Made by a program: the position numbers and the translations under genes
The notes under the pieces: model-generated
Databases searched by the model: none
Told to the model about the DNA's origin: nothing
Seen by the model: the letters and a program-made list of their open reading frames with translations, nothing else
Source of the DNA: Ancylothrix sp036704045
Lineage (GTDB): Bacteria > Cyanobacteriota > Cyanobacteriia > Cyanobacteriales > Oscillatoriaceae
Reading direction: 5' to 3'
Assembly (NCBI GenBank): GCA_036704045.1
Contig: DATNQM010000037.1
Location: 124,001 to 188,000, forward strand
Length of the DNA: 64,000 nt
Shown: positions 35,138-44,712 of the stretch, one piece after another
Layout of the letters: each line of letters starts with the position of its first letter
Position numbering within the stretch: the first letter of the stretch is position 1

Positions 35138-36100
35138 TTAAGCGAGTCCCACTAATTTGAGACTTAAGTCCCACATTTTTTCGCCTTTTTCGTCATCGCG
35201 GGCTTGGGGAGAGACTTTTTGAACAAAAGATTGACGGTTTTTCTTTTGCCGGTTTCCCCAACTCCAATAGGCGCCAGATTGTTTGTATTCGGGTTCTGCA
35301 ACAACATCGGCGACTCTTTCACCGGCTAATTCTTGAGAGACATATCCGCCGGTGATGTTTTTTTGGAAAAGGGGAAATAGTTTTTGAAAGAGTGGGTAAT
35401 GGTTGCGGAAGAGGGGGGTGTCTGCAACGCAGCCGGGATATAAAGATGTGAAGGTAATGCCGGTGCTTTCGTGATAGCGTCGGTGGAGTTCTCGCATTGT
35501 TAAAACGTTGCAAACTTTGCTATCTTTGTAGGCTTTTACCGGCTCAAATTTTTTGCCATCAATCATTGAAATGGGGGCTTTAAATCCTTCTGCAAATCCT
35601 TCAAATTGTCCTAAGTCTGGACGAGGTGGAATTTTGCCGCCAAGTTCATCGGGGTTGTGGGTTACGGTTCCTAAAATGACCATTCTCCGGTCAGGATAGG
35701 TGGATCTTTTCATGTCTTCTAACATGATATTGCACATCAGAAAATGTCCGAGGTGGTTGGTTGTAACTGTTAGTTCATATCCTTCTGGGCTGCGTAATGG
35801 TTCTTTTATTAAGGGCATATAAATCGCGGCGTTGCAGACTAGCGCATCGAGGCTTCTGTTGAGGCTTCGGAAGTTGCTAATAAATTGACGAACGCTATCT
35901 AGGGAACCGAGGTCGATGTGTAGTAGGGTGTAGTTTTCTTTGGGGATGTTGAGGCTTTGGGCTGCGTTTTCGGCTTTTTTGAGGTCACGGCAAGCCATGA
36001 CGACGTGCCAGCCACGTTTTGCAAGGGCTTTGGCTGCGTATAACCCTACTCCTGACGAGGTGCCGGTGATGACGACTGTGGGGGTGTATTGTTGTGTCAT
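35138..36100 (-). CDS. por: Light-dependent protochlorophyllide oxidoreductase
   Basis: POR reduces protochlorophyllide to chlorophyllide using NADPH and light. The 320-residue protein is a short-chain dehydrogenase with the NADPH motif VVITGTSSGVGLYAAKAL (residues 9-26), LVCNAAIYMP, NHLGHFLMCN, and the catalytic pair in AYKDSKVCN. The cysteine of LYPGCVADTPLFRNHYPLFQKLFP and the C-terminal SYWSWGNRQK-like segment (AYWSWGNRQK) are family markers. The ATG at 36100 (MTQQYTPT) fits cyanobacterial POR starts; the 32 codons upstream in frame do not. The gene stands alone between the FecR-like remnant and the large kinase. Confidence 0.97.
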   Translation of the reverse strand: MTQQYTPTVVITGTSSGVGLYAAKALAKRGWHVVMACRDLKKAENAAQSLNIPKENYTLLHIDLGSLDSVRQFISNFRSLNRSLDALVCNAAIYMPLIKEPLRSPEGYELTVTTNHLGHFLMCNIMLEDMKRSTYPDRRMVILGTVTHNPDELGGKIPPRPDLGQFEGFAEGFKAPISMIDGKKFEPVKAYKDSKVCNVLTMRELHRRYHESTGITFTSLYPGCVADTPLFRNHYPLFQKLFPLFQKNITGGYVSQELAGERVADVVAEPEYKQSGAYWSWGNRQKKNRQSFVQKVSPQARDDEKGEKMWDLSLKLVGLA

Positions 36101-36314
36101 TTTGCTTTTGTCTGTTCTGATTGCTATCAGTAGAATTTTACAGCATGGTGTTACGCTGTAGGCCGGTGCTTTGATAGTTTTTGAGTGCAAAAGCACGATT
36201 CAGTGAAGAGTTACGGTTAATAAGTTGACAAGGTTTATGTGATAATTTTAGAAAAGCATAGAAGGTTTTTATGTTAGGTTTGAATGTAATTTAAAAAGCA
36301 TAAAATAATTTGAT

Positions 36315-39300
36315 TTATAGGGGAATTTTAATAATAAATTCTGCTCCTTCTTGTGGGACAGAAATACAGCTTAATTGACCTTGATGTTTTTCAACTATAA
36401 TTGAATAACTAATGGATAGTCCTAAACCTGTGCCACTTCCGACGGGCTTTGTAGTAAAAAATGGATCAAATATTTTATGAATAAGGGAGTGGTCTATGCC
36501 CAATCCATTATCTGCAATACTAATTACAACATAATTAGAGTTTTCAATAAAAGTACGAATTGTAATTGTTGGTTGTTTGTTCCATTCTGTAGATGATTTT
36601 TTCCCATGAATCAAAGCATCTATAGCATTGCTTAAAATATTCATAAATACTTGATTTAGTTCAGACGCATAGCACTTGACTAAAGGTAGTGGACTATATT
36701 CTTTAATAACAGTTATTTCTGGAAATTTATCATCACCCTTAAGCCGATTTTGTAATATTAACAATGTGCTATCAAGCCCAGAGTGAATATCCACCCATTT
36801 CACTTTTGCTTCATCAAGGCGAGAAAAGTTGCGTAAACTTTGGACAATTTGACTGATGCGAAGGCTACCAACTGTCATAGAATCAATAATTTTATTGAGA
36901 TCCTGAAATAGAAAGTTAATATCAATTTCTTCTTTTTTGGCTATAATTGCTGGAGTAGGATCAGGATATTCTTGCATATAAACTGTCAGTAAACTATTCA
37001 AGTCTTCCAGATAACTTTTTGTATGAATAAGATTGCCTTTAATAAAATTAACTGGATTATTAATTTCGTGGGCAATACCCGCCACAAGTTGACCCAAACT
37101 AGACATTTTTTCTGATTGAATTAATTGCGTTTGCGTTTGTTGTAATGTTTTTAAAGCTTGTTCTAAATCATGGGCTTTTTGATTTAAATCTTGAGTTTTT
37201 ATTTCTACTTCTGCTTTGAGAGTTTGAGAGTAGTTTTCGGTTTGTTGATACAAACGGGCATTTTCAAGAGAAATAGCAGCTTGACTTGTAAAAAGTTGGA
37301 GAATTTCCAGACGTTCTGTAGTAAATGCTCCTACAGTTAAGTTATTTTCAAGATATAAAATACCGATAAGTTTTCCAGAGCGACTAATGGGAGTACATAA
37401 AACCGATTTAGGTTGATGAGTAGTCAAATATTGATCGGCTGCAAATTGAGTTGATATACTGAAGTTATCAAAAACAGCAGTTTTTTGATTTCGAGATACA
37501 GAGTAAATTAAACTATGAGGAAGATCGGGATATTCTTCGAGGGTAGTTCTTAAAATTTTTGTCTCTTCTTTGCACTCGGCTACTACTAACCATTCTTCAT
37601 CTTGAAGAAGAATTAAATGCCCCGTTTGAGCCCCCGCATTTTCTATCACTATTTGCATTAGAATTGCTAACAATTTTTCTAATTTAATTTCTTGTGATAT
37701 TGCTTGTGCTGCTTTGACAACTGCTGGAAAATCTAACCATAAATTATCGCTGCTGCTGCTACTGGTTAAGCCTCTCATCAAAGTTGAGGCGATAGTATCC
37801 CCCAAACTGAAAGCAAGGTTATGAGGTTGAAGAATTGCCCCCAATAGTTTAGGATAGTTTTGTTCTAAATAAGTAACTTTAGCTTTTGCTCCCCAACGAG
37901 CATAGCAGTAGTAGGCTTCCTGCATATAACCGGCCGCAACTTTATCTTTTCCCCATTCAAGATAAAATTTTGCAGCTAGTTCATTGCTAAGGGCTTCATC
38001 TTGGAGATATTCGTTTTCTTTTGCTCCTAAAATAGCTTTGTCGTATAGTTCAATAGCTTCGGATTTTTTGCCAAAAACTCGGCTTTTTTCGGCTTCTACT
38101 AAATCAATTTTATGTTGATAATTCATCGGGGCATATTTTGCCCATTGTTCTTGGAGATAGGCTTGATTTGCTTCTACCTGTTTGTTTACATCATGTTGAT
38201 TTTTTGAATAATTTAAATTATCTAAAAGACTCAGAGAATCATAAAAATAAAAGGCTACTTCTCCAATATTTCCCGCACCAGCAATTAAGTTTTTTCTAAC
38301 ATTAACTGCATAAAATCTTGCTAATTCAATTGCCTCAAACAAGTAGGAAAGCATCATTTTATTTAAATAAAATGTAAATAATCCATACAAGTCATTACTT
38401 GAGGTTAAGGTAGACAGAAATTCAGTTTCTTTAAGAGGATCATCAAACAAAATAAGGGGATTTTCTGTCATCTCTAACAAATTTAAAATAGATTGCCAAT
38501 AAATGCCATTATAATTAGCTCCTGTAACTTGATTTAATTGCACCAAACTATGGTAATAAGCGCGATTTTCTTCTTCTAAGCTAACAAGGGGTTGACCACA
38601 CCAAAAAGAATTAAGACAATATTTGTGAGCATTATATCCGGCAACTTCTAAGCTGCCAACTTCAACTGCAATAGTATAACCAGCTTGCACGAGGGGGAGT
38701 GTTTCTTTGAGATGAGATTTGCGGTAAAGAAGGAACCCACCAAACACATCTAATACTTCTGGTTTGCTGGCTTTATCATCAAGTTTAGAAACAAGTGAAA
38801 GGGCTAATTGTCCAAATTTTACACCAGTTTCCACATCTTTTAAAAAGTTACAAGCAAACATTCCATAAATAACATAAGCAAAACATGAAGCGGATGTATT
38901 GCCGTATAAAATTGAGATTTTGACACCCAAAGAAACCAGCACCGGCAATAAGGGTGAACCAGAAATATAAGCAGATGGAATAACGCTATTAATAATTTGT
39001 ACAATAGCAATTTTTTCTTTATCTGTCATCAATGGTAGGTCAATTAATGCTTCAATTTCCTGATTGCCAATCAGTTGTTTAATCTCTGCTGTTGCCTGTT
39101 GAGTATCAATTTCTGTAGGGTTTGCGGGTAAATCAACTCCTAATTGTTGCAATATTTTTTGAGCAATAGCAATGGCTTGTTTAGGGTTATTGGACGCAAA
39201 ATTTGTTTGAATTTTTAGCCGAAAAGCATTAATTGTATCAAGGACAAATTGGGCTTTAGCAAGGATGATTTGAATAAAATTTTCCATTGCTTCAAAGTCG

Positions 39301-41780
39301 CCACAGAGAGCAGCTAATTCTGCCGCTAAATCATGTAATACTAAGCTCATTTCATATTGTTGTTCCCAAGAATTTTTGCCCAACATTAATAATCCTTTGT
39401 CGGCATAATTTCGACCGGCTTGATAGGCTGTAGCTGCTCTGGCTTTGCGACAAGCAATAAGATTAAGTTCTGCTAATTCATGGCGTTCTTTTTCGGAATT
39501 AATTAAATTAATTCCATAGTTTAATTGGTTAACAAGTTCAAATATTCTCTCAATTCTTGACTCAAACGAAAGTTTTTGAAGAAGAAGTTGCCCAATATTG
39601 TAATGAGTAATTTGTTGTTCTTGATCGGGAATTAAAGAATAAGCTGCTTGTTGAATACGATCATGCAAAAATCGATATTCTACATTGTTTATTTTGTCAG
39701 CATTTGCATTTATTTCATTATCCAATAAATAAAACTTGTAAACTTCACTTTGGGGAATAATTAACTCTTCCTGTAAGGCTTGCCACAAGTTTTGTGCGAC
39801 ATCTGTGGGTGATTCTTTGGATACAATTGCCAAAGTTTCCAAATCAAAATAATTACCAATACACGCGGCTAATTTAAGTATTTGCTGAGTTTCTTTTGGC
39901 AATTTTTGTAACTTATTAGCCATAAATTCCACAACATCATCGGTGAGAGCTAGGGCATTAATTTGGGGTATATCACATTCCCAATAGCCTTGCTCACTAT
40001 TAAACTTAACAAGTTTTTCGTCGTATAATAATTTAAGGAATTGGGTAATAAAAAACGGATTGCCTTGAGTTTTACGATTGATTAATTCACTTAGGGGACG
40101 AGCCCTTTCTACTGGGCAATGAAGTGTATCTGCTACTAACTGATTTGTATCAGTCAAAGGGAGGGGATTAAGCGTGATTTTATGAACAGTATTACCAGCT
40201 TTTTTCAGGTCTTCTACTGTTAATATTAAGGGATGGGTTGGTTGTACTTCATTATCTCGATAAGCACCTAGTAAAAGAAGATAACTCTTTTCTTCCATCA
40301 AGAGTTTTATTAACTGAAAAGATGCTAAATCTGCCCATTGCAAATCATCTAAAAATATAACTAAAGGATGGTCTTTTTTAGTAAAAACAGCCAGAAATTT
40401 TTGTAATAATAAGTTAAACCGATTTTGTGCTGCTGTTCCTGATAATTCTACGGTGGGAGGTTGTGGCCCAATTATTTTTTCTAGTTCGGGAATGACTCCA
40501 ATAAGAACCTGTGCATTATTTCCTAAAGCTGCTACAATTTGGTTTTTCCATGTTTGCAATTGTGTTTCTGACTCGGATAACAATTGACCTATTAAATCTC
40601 CCATAGCTTGGACAAAAGCACCCAAAGGAATATTACGATTAAATTGGTCAAATTTTCCTTTGATAAAATATCCTTTTTGACGAGTAATGGGTTTGTGAAC
40701 TTCATTAATAACAGCAGTTTTGCCAATTCCTGCAAACCCTGCCACCAGCATCATTTCTGATTTAGAATTATCATTATTTTTGTCAGAAACTCTTTCAAAA
40801 GCATCTAATAATGTTTTAACTTCTTGTTGTCTTCCATACAGTTTTTCCAGAATTAAAAACCGTTGACAAATATCTTTCTTACCTAACTCAAAAGGAGAAA
40901 TTTTCCCCGTTTGTTGCCATTGCTGCAAACACATTTCTAGGTCATGTTTTAGTCCGAGAGCACTTTGATAGCGATCTTCGGCATTTTTTGCCATCAATTT
41001 AAAAATAATTTCTGAAATAAATGGAGGAATATTCTTATTAATTAGGTGGGGTGGCACCGGCATTTTTGCAATATGAGAATGTACAACTTCTAAAGCATCA
41101 TTCGATAGAAAAGGCAATTCCCCTGTTAATAGTTCATATAATGTGACTCCTAAACTATAGAAATCAGCCCGATAATCAATACCACGATTCATCCTTCCTG
41201 TTTGTTCTGGTGCCAAATAAGCAAGGGTTCCTTCAAGGACGTTGGGGTTTTGAATTTCTTTGGTTTCTTTGGGTAATAAAGAAGAAATACTGAAGTCTAT
41301 TAAGTTGACTTTCAAGCTATTTGTGTTAATTAAAATATTGGCCGGTTTGATATCTTTATGGATGACACCCGAAGCGTGTAAATGATGAAGTATTTCAGAA
41401 ACTTGCAAAGCAATTTCTAATACATTAGTTAATAATAATGGCTGATTTTTAGTATATTCTCGCAGAGATATACTGTTGCAATCTTCCATTACTAAAATAT
41501 AAGTATTTTTATAGTTTTCAAGGCTTAAGGGGCGGACAATACCAGGGATATTAAGATTTTTGGTTATGGTATATTGATTGCGAAACTGAAGTAATTCGTT
41601 GAAGCTTGGATAAGCCTGGTAGAGTATTTTAATAACAACAGAAAGCTGTGAATTTATTTGCAGTCCTCGATACACCGCAGTCCTAGAACCAGTGTAAATT
41701 TCTTCGATAATAGAGTAGCCAGGAATTTGAGGGAAACTTTTAGGGCTGGTCTGTAGGTGGTTATTAGCTGGGGGTATCAT
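36315..41780 (-). CDS. Ser/Thr kinase-AAA ATPase-GAF-histidine kinase fusion
   Basis: The 1821-residue protein joins two kinase types. An N-terminal Ser/Thr protein kinase domain (about 20-285) has VIKILYQ, the catalytic loop HKDIKPANILI and DFSIS in place of the usual DFG. An ATPase of the predictor-of-kinase/AAA type follows (about 310-560) with P-loop GFAGIGKTAV and LVIFLDDLQWAD. A long helical, TPR-like region covers about 620-1330. A GAF domain (about 1345-1500), a coiled coil, HisKA (GIAHEINNPVNF, His1571) and HATPase_c with GSGTGLGLSI end the protein. This architecture is widespread in filamentous cyanobacteria. No membrane segment and no adjacent response regulator are seen. Confidence 0.93.
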   Translation of the reverse strand: MIPPANNHLQTSPKSFPQIPGYSIIEEIYTGSRTAVYRGLQINSQLSVVIKILYQAYPSFNELLQFRNQYTITKNLNIPGIVRPLSLENYKNTYILVMEDCNSISLREYTKNQPLLLTNVLEIALQVSEILHHLHASGVIHKDIKPANILINTNSLKVNLIDFSISSLLPKETKEIQNPNVLEGTLAYLAPEQTGRMNRGIDYRADFYSLGVTLYELLTGELPFLSNDALEVVHSHIAKMPVPPHLINKNIPPFISEIIFKLMAKNAEDRYQSALGLKHDLEMCLQQWQQTGKISPFELGKKDICQRFLILEKLYGRQQEVKTLLDAFERVSDKNNDNSKSEMMLVAGFAGIGKTAVINEVHKPITRQKGYFIKGKFDQFNRNIPLGAFVQAMGDLIGQLLSESETQLQTWKNQIVAALGNNAQVLIGVIPELEKIIGPQPPTVELSGTAAQNRFNLLLQKFLAVFTKKDHPLVIFLDDLQWADLASFQLIKLLMEEKSYLLLLGAYRDNEVQPTHPLILTVEDLKKAGNTVHKITLNPLPLTDTNQLVADTLHCPVERARPLSELINRKTQGNPFFITQFLKLLYDEKLVKFNSEQGYWECDIPQINALALTDDVVEFMANKLQKLPKETQQILKLAACIGNYFDLETLAIVSKESPTDVAQNLWQALQEELIIPQSEVYKFYLLDNEINANADKINNVEYRFLHDRIQQAAYSLIPDQEQQITHYNIGQLLLQKLSFESRIERIFELVNQLNYGINLINSEKERHELAELNLIACRKARAATAYQAGRNYADKGLLMLGKNSWEQQYEMSLVLHDLAAELAALCGDFEAMENFIQIILAKAQFVLDTINAFRLKIQTNFASNNPKQAIAIAQKILQQLGVDLPANPTEIDTQQATAEIKQLIGNQEIEALIDLPLMTDKEKIAIVQIINSVIPSAYISGSPLLPVLVSLGVKISILYGNTSASCFAYVIYGMFACNFLKDVETGVKFGQLALSLVSKLDDKASKPEVLDVFGGFLLYRKSHLKETLPLVQAGYTIAVEVGSLEVAGYNAHKYCLNSFWCGQPLVSLEEENRAYYHSLVQLNQVTGANYNGIYWQSILNLLEMTENPLILFDDPLKETEFLSTLTSSNDLYGLFTFYLNKMMLSYLFEAIELARFYAVNVRKNLIAGAGNIGEVAFYFYDSLSLLDNLNYSKNQHDVNKQVEANQAYLQEQWAKYAPMNYQHKIDLVEAEKSRVFGKKSEAIELYDKAILGAKENEYLQDEALSNELAAKFYLEWGKDKVAAGYMQEAYYCYARWGAKAKVTYLEQNYPKLLGAILQPHNLAFSLGDTIASTLMRGLTSSSSSDNLWLDFPAVVKAAQAISQEIKLEKLLAILMQIVIENAGAQTGHLILLQDEEWLVVAECKEETKILRTTLEEYPDLPHSLIYSVSRNQKTAVFDNFSISTQFAADQYLTTHQPKSVLCTPISRSGKLIGILYLENNLTVGAFTTERLEILQLFTSQAAISLENARLYQQTENYSQTLKAEVEIKTQDLNQKAHDLEQALKTLQQTQTQLIQSEKMSSLGQLVAGIAHEINNPVNFIKGNLIHTKSYLEDLNSLLTVYMQEYPDPTPAIIAKKEEIDINFLFQDLNKIIDSMTVGSLRISQIVQSLRNFSRLDEAKVKWVDIHSGLDSTLLILQNRLKGDDKFPEITVIKEYSPLPLVKCYASELNQVFMNILSNAIDALIHGKKSSTEWNKQPTITIRTFIENSNYVVISIADNGLGIDHSLIHKIFDPFFTTKPVGSGTGLGLSISYSIIVEKHQGQLSCISVPQEGAEFIIKIPL

Positions 41781-42258
41781 GGATTTAAGTGGCTACTGAT
41801 GATAGATTTTGCTAGTTTTTATTCAGAGTACCTACAGTTGGGGGAATGAACTATAAATTTTTTTTGTTAATTTGCTTTAAATTGACTAACATCACTCCAG
41901 CCCGACTGCCAACAGAAGAACTCCTTGATACATCAAATTTAACACATTGATTTACAAGAACTGTACCAGAAATTACCTGTAAGGCAGATTCTACATACTA
42001 GAATGAGTAAAGGATTTTTAACAATTATCAATTTTTGTTTTTATTTTTATACTAATTTTTAGAAATTTATTGAAGATTATATATTTTTGATTATCCAAAT
42101 TATCTTTAATATTGTTTTAACATTATTAAAAATAAAAAAACCAAATATTATCTATTAATAATTTTAAATTTTCTTTTGTTAAAAAAATAAAATAGTTGAG
42201 TTTCGCTGCGCTTAACCCAACCCAAACAAGCTACATAAATTGACTAAGCCACAGAGGT
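41781..42258. other. AT-rich intergenic region upstream of the large fusion kinase
   Basis: No gene is visible. The central part (about 42000-42190) is almost pure A/T. Near 42194-42235 a GAGTTTCGCTGCGCTTAACC word followed by CAACCC resembles a degenerate copy of the dispersed GTTGGGTT-type repeat also seen near 53430-53515. The promoter for the fusion kinase should lie in the first 200 bases but was not assigned. Confidence 0.45.
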
Positions 42259-43011
42259 TTACATCCTAAAAAAAACCTCCAAAGAATCCAAATTAATATA
42301 ATCAAAACCCCTGCTATCCCCAGCCAAAACCTGAAAAGGCTGGTTAGGTTCACCCAAACAATCAACAACCAAACAAGCCCCGGAAAAGTCGTGATTTTGT
42401 GTATAACCATTCACCGTAACAATAGTTTTTAAACCGGCCGAACTAGCCGCAACTAAACCCTGATTAGAATCCTCAAAAACCAAACATTCCTCAGAACTTA
42501 AATTCATTTTTGCCAAAACATAACAATAAATATCACCGGCCGGTTTTTTCCGTTCCACAATATCACCAGCAGCAATTACTTCAAACCAACTTTGATCAAT
42601 TCTTCCCGCCAACAAAGCCTCAACATTAGGTAACGCGCTTGTTGTCGCAATTGCCAAACGCAAGCCCCTTTCTCGCGCCTCAGCAAGCAACCTTTTCACC
42701 CCAACCCGCAAAGGAATTACCCCCTGAGAAAGCAAAACTTTATAATGTTTTGTTTTAAGCTTATGCAACTCCCATAAAAACTCATCCCAGCTTTTTTCTG
42801 GCAAAAAATCTGGTAAATACTCACTCAAATAAAATTTAATTCTCTCCTTACCCCCAGCAACTTCTATCAACTTCCCATACAAATTTTCATCCCAAAACCA
42901 ATCAAAACCAGCCTCCTTAAACGCCGCATTAAAAGCAAGCCGGTGGCCGTCCCTTTCCGTATCTGCCAAAGTGCCATCCACATCAAAAATTAAGGCTTTT
43001 AATTCAGTCAT
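42259..43011 (-). CDS. cbbY: CbbY-like HAD-superfamily phosphatase
   Basis: The 250-residue protein is a HAD hydrolase with motif I FDVDGTLADTERDGHRLAFN (Asp nucleophile near residue 10), motif II IATTS, motif III Lys in ERKKPAGDIY and motif IV VFEDSNQGLVAASSAG. The TERDGHRxAFN form is characteristic of CbbY, which dephosphorylates xylulose-1,5-bisphosphate, a misfire inhibitor of Rubisco. Assignment to that substrate is inferred from family resemblance. An inverted-repeat element lies immediately upstream, followed by the Rieske oxygenase gene on the same strand. Confidence 0.85.
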   Translation of the reverse strand: MTELKALIFDVDGTLADTERDGHRLAFNAAFKEAGFDWFWDENLYGKLIEVAGGKERIKFYLSEYLPDFLPEKSWDEFLWELHKLKTKHYKVLLSQGVIPLRVGVKRLLAEARERGLRLAIATTSALPNVEALLAGRIDQSWFEVIAAGDIVERKKPAGDIYCYVLAKMNLSSEECLVFEDSNQGLVAASSAGLKTIVTVNGYTQNHDFSGACLVVDCLGEPNQPFQVLAGDSRGFDYINLDSLEVFFRM

Positions 43012-43046
43012 AGTGTTTATAAGTTACTGTTTTAAGTGTTATATCA

Positions 43047-43159
43047 TTTTTTCACACAGAGGTCACAGAGGGAGGCGCAGAGGTCGCAGAGGTATGCAGA
43101 TATCCTCTATCTTCCTCTGTGTCCTCTGTGAAACCTCTGTGTTCCTCTGTGTGAAAAAA
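43047..43159. repeat. Inverted-repeat element of CACAGAGG words, left copy
   Basis: The 113-bp element starts TTTTTTCACACAGAGG (43047-43062) and ends with its exact inverted copy CCTCTGTGTGAAAAAA (43144-43159). The interior repeats CAGAGG in the left half and CCTCTGTG in the right half several times, so the transcript could fold into one long hairpin. It abuts the stop codon of the Rieske oxygenase gene. Repeats of this type are dispersed in many bacterial genomes, with no known function. Confidence 0.85.
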
Positions 43160-44527
43160 TCACCTCTGCTTATTACGACTAGGGAGTTCTTCTCCTTGAT
43201 AAAAACGCTTTTCCAATTTACTTAAATACAACCACAAACCACCATCAACCAAAATCACAAGACTCAAAAACCACCCTACAAAACCGGCTGCTAAAGGGGT
43301 GATTCCTAAAGCTAAAATTAACACCACTAGACAGGCAAATTTTAGTTTGTTAATCGTTTTTAAAGCAGCAGAACAACTCGAACAATTTTTTGTATGAGAA
43401 TGATATCTGTCTAGTAATTGTTCTTTATTCAAAGCCGGTGGTAAAGTTTCTCCAGGGAAAGGATCAGCCTTATATTGCTGCATCCAAGAACGCATTTCGG
43501 CAACATAACGATCAGCCGCCGTTGGCAAATAATACGCTTTTGAAAAATTCTGCCGGTTGTCAGATTTTTCCAGATAACGTTCTTGCAAATGCAAGAAAAT
43601 TTGGTCATCTTCCAAAATAGTATTCTGATTTAAATGAGAATACCAACGAGGCGTTAACTTAATAAAAAAACCGGGAATTTTTGACGGAAACTTAAAAGGA
43701 AAACGAGCAAAAAGTCGGCATTCTCCCTTACGAATAGGAGTCGCATAAACTACCGTTAAAGTGCGACCAAATTTCTTAGAAGTTAAATCATGCCACATCA
43801 AACAAGGCGCAATAAACGTCGTATCTTGCCGGCCCAAAGTCCCCTTCCTAGGGCCATCTTGCCACACCCCCTTAAAGCCTTGCCTGCTCGATTCTACCAC
43901 CTCCAACTCCACCGGCCCCGCAAAACCCCGATTTCCCACCGTCCCATGATGAGTATAAGGAACATGACTAGCATCTATCACATTTTCCAACAAAGTAATA
44001 GAATCATAAGGCAAATCTCGAAAAGTATTTATACAAATCCACTCCGGCGAACCATCCTCCAGCGTGTCAACAACAGGAACAGCCGTTTTAGAAGCATTCT
44101 CAGGGTTTCCCGGATAGACAAACAACAAACCTTGACGCACAGTAGACGGCATATAACTTGCACAACTCCGCTGAGACTCTTCAGCCTTATTCCTTTCCCC
44201 TTGCTGCGGAATAAACTCGCAAGAACCTGAACCAGAAAAAGCCCAACCATGATAAGGACACTCTAACAACCCACTCTCATTAATCCTACCCTCAGAAAGA
44301 GGAACAAGCCGGTGCGGACATCTATCCTCAAAAACACTCCAAAAATCCCCTTTCTTATCCCACCAAATCACAATATCCCGACCTAAAATCGTAAACTTAT
44401 TAGGCTTCTTCTTCTCCAAATCTTCAACATAATAAACCGGATACCAAACCTCTTTACAATCAAAAAAATTGGCATCACTACCACCAGCCATTAGAGTACC
44501 GGTAACTTCCCTATCAACTGTATTCAT
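43160..44527 (-). CDS. Rieske oxygenase of the pheophorbide a oxygenase/Tic55 family
   Basis: The 455-residue protein has an N-terminal Rieske domain (about 30-140) with the [2Fe-2S] ligands in CPHRL and CPYHGW. The catalytic non-heme iron motif is in ENVIDASHVPYTHHG (about residue 190). A PaO-type C-terminal domain and two closing hydrophobic segments (about 395-440) suggest membrane anchoring, as in PaO, chlorophyllide a oxygenase and Tic55. A CxxC in HTKNCSSCSAAL before the membrane segments is the redox motif of this group. The substrate is unknown; chlorophyll catabolite or a related tetrapyrrole is a guess from the family. It is flanked on both sides by CACAGAGG inverted-repeat elements. 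Confidence 0.88.
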   Translation of the reverse strand: MNTVDREVTGTLMAGGSDANFFDCKEVWYPVYYVEDLEKKKPNKFTILGRDIVIWWDKKGDFWSVFEDRCPHRLVPLSEGRINESGLLECPYHGWAFSGSGSCEFIPQQGERNKAEESQRSCASYMPSTVRQGLLFVYPGNPENASKTAVPVVDTLEDGSPEWICINTFRDLPYDSITLLENVIDASHVPYTHHGTVGNRGFAGPVELEVVESSRQGFKGVWQDGPRKGTLGRQDTTFIAPCLMWHDLTSKKFGRTLTVVYATPIRKGECRLFARFPFKFPSKIPGFFIKLTPRWYSHLNQNTILEDDQIFLHLQERYLEKSDNRQNFSKAYYLPTAADRYVAEMRSWMQQYKADPFPGETLPPALNKEQLLDRYHSHTKNCSSCSAALKTINKLKFACLVVLILALGITPLAAGFVGWFLSLVILVDGGLWLYLSKLEKRFYQGEELPSRNKQR

Positions 44528-44573
44528 GACTTCTCTGCTGTTAATCCTAAACTGTAAACCGAAAACCTTTTAT

Positions 44574-44666
44574 TTCACACAGAAGACACAGAGGTTTTCA
44601 CAGAAGACACATAGGACCCTCCATACCTCTGTGTCCTCTGTGCCTACCTCCGTCTCCTCTGTGTGA
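44574..44666. repeat. Inverted-repeat element of CACAGAGG words, right copy
   Basis: This 93-bp element starts TTCACACAGAAGACACAGAGG-like and ends CTCCTCTGTGTGA, with internal CCTCTGTGTCCTCTGTG. Its ends are a less perfect inverted repeat than the copy at 43047-43159. It lies 46 bases upstream of the Rieske oxygenase start codon, so it may overlap its leader, and 46 bases before the gyrB stop codon. Confidence 0.8.
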
Positions 44667-44712
44667 TAAAAAACCAAATCTCAAATAGATAGAGACATTT
44701 TCTTACCACGCC

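Noticed and set aside
43047..43159. Repeated CACAGAGG words as a possible CRISPR
   Set aside because: No regular repeat-spacer pattern; the element is one long imperfect inverted repeat.
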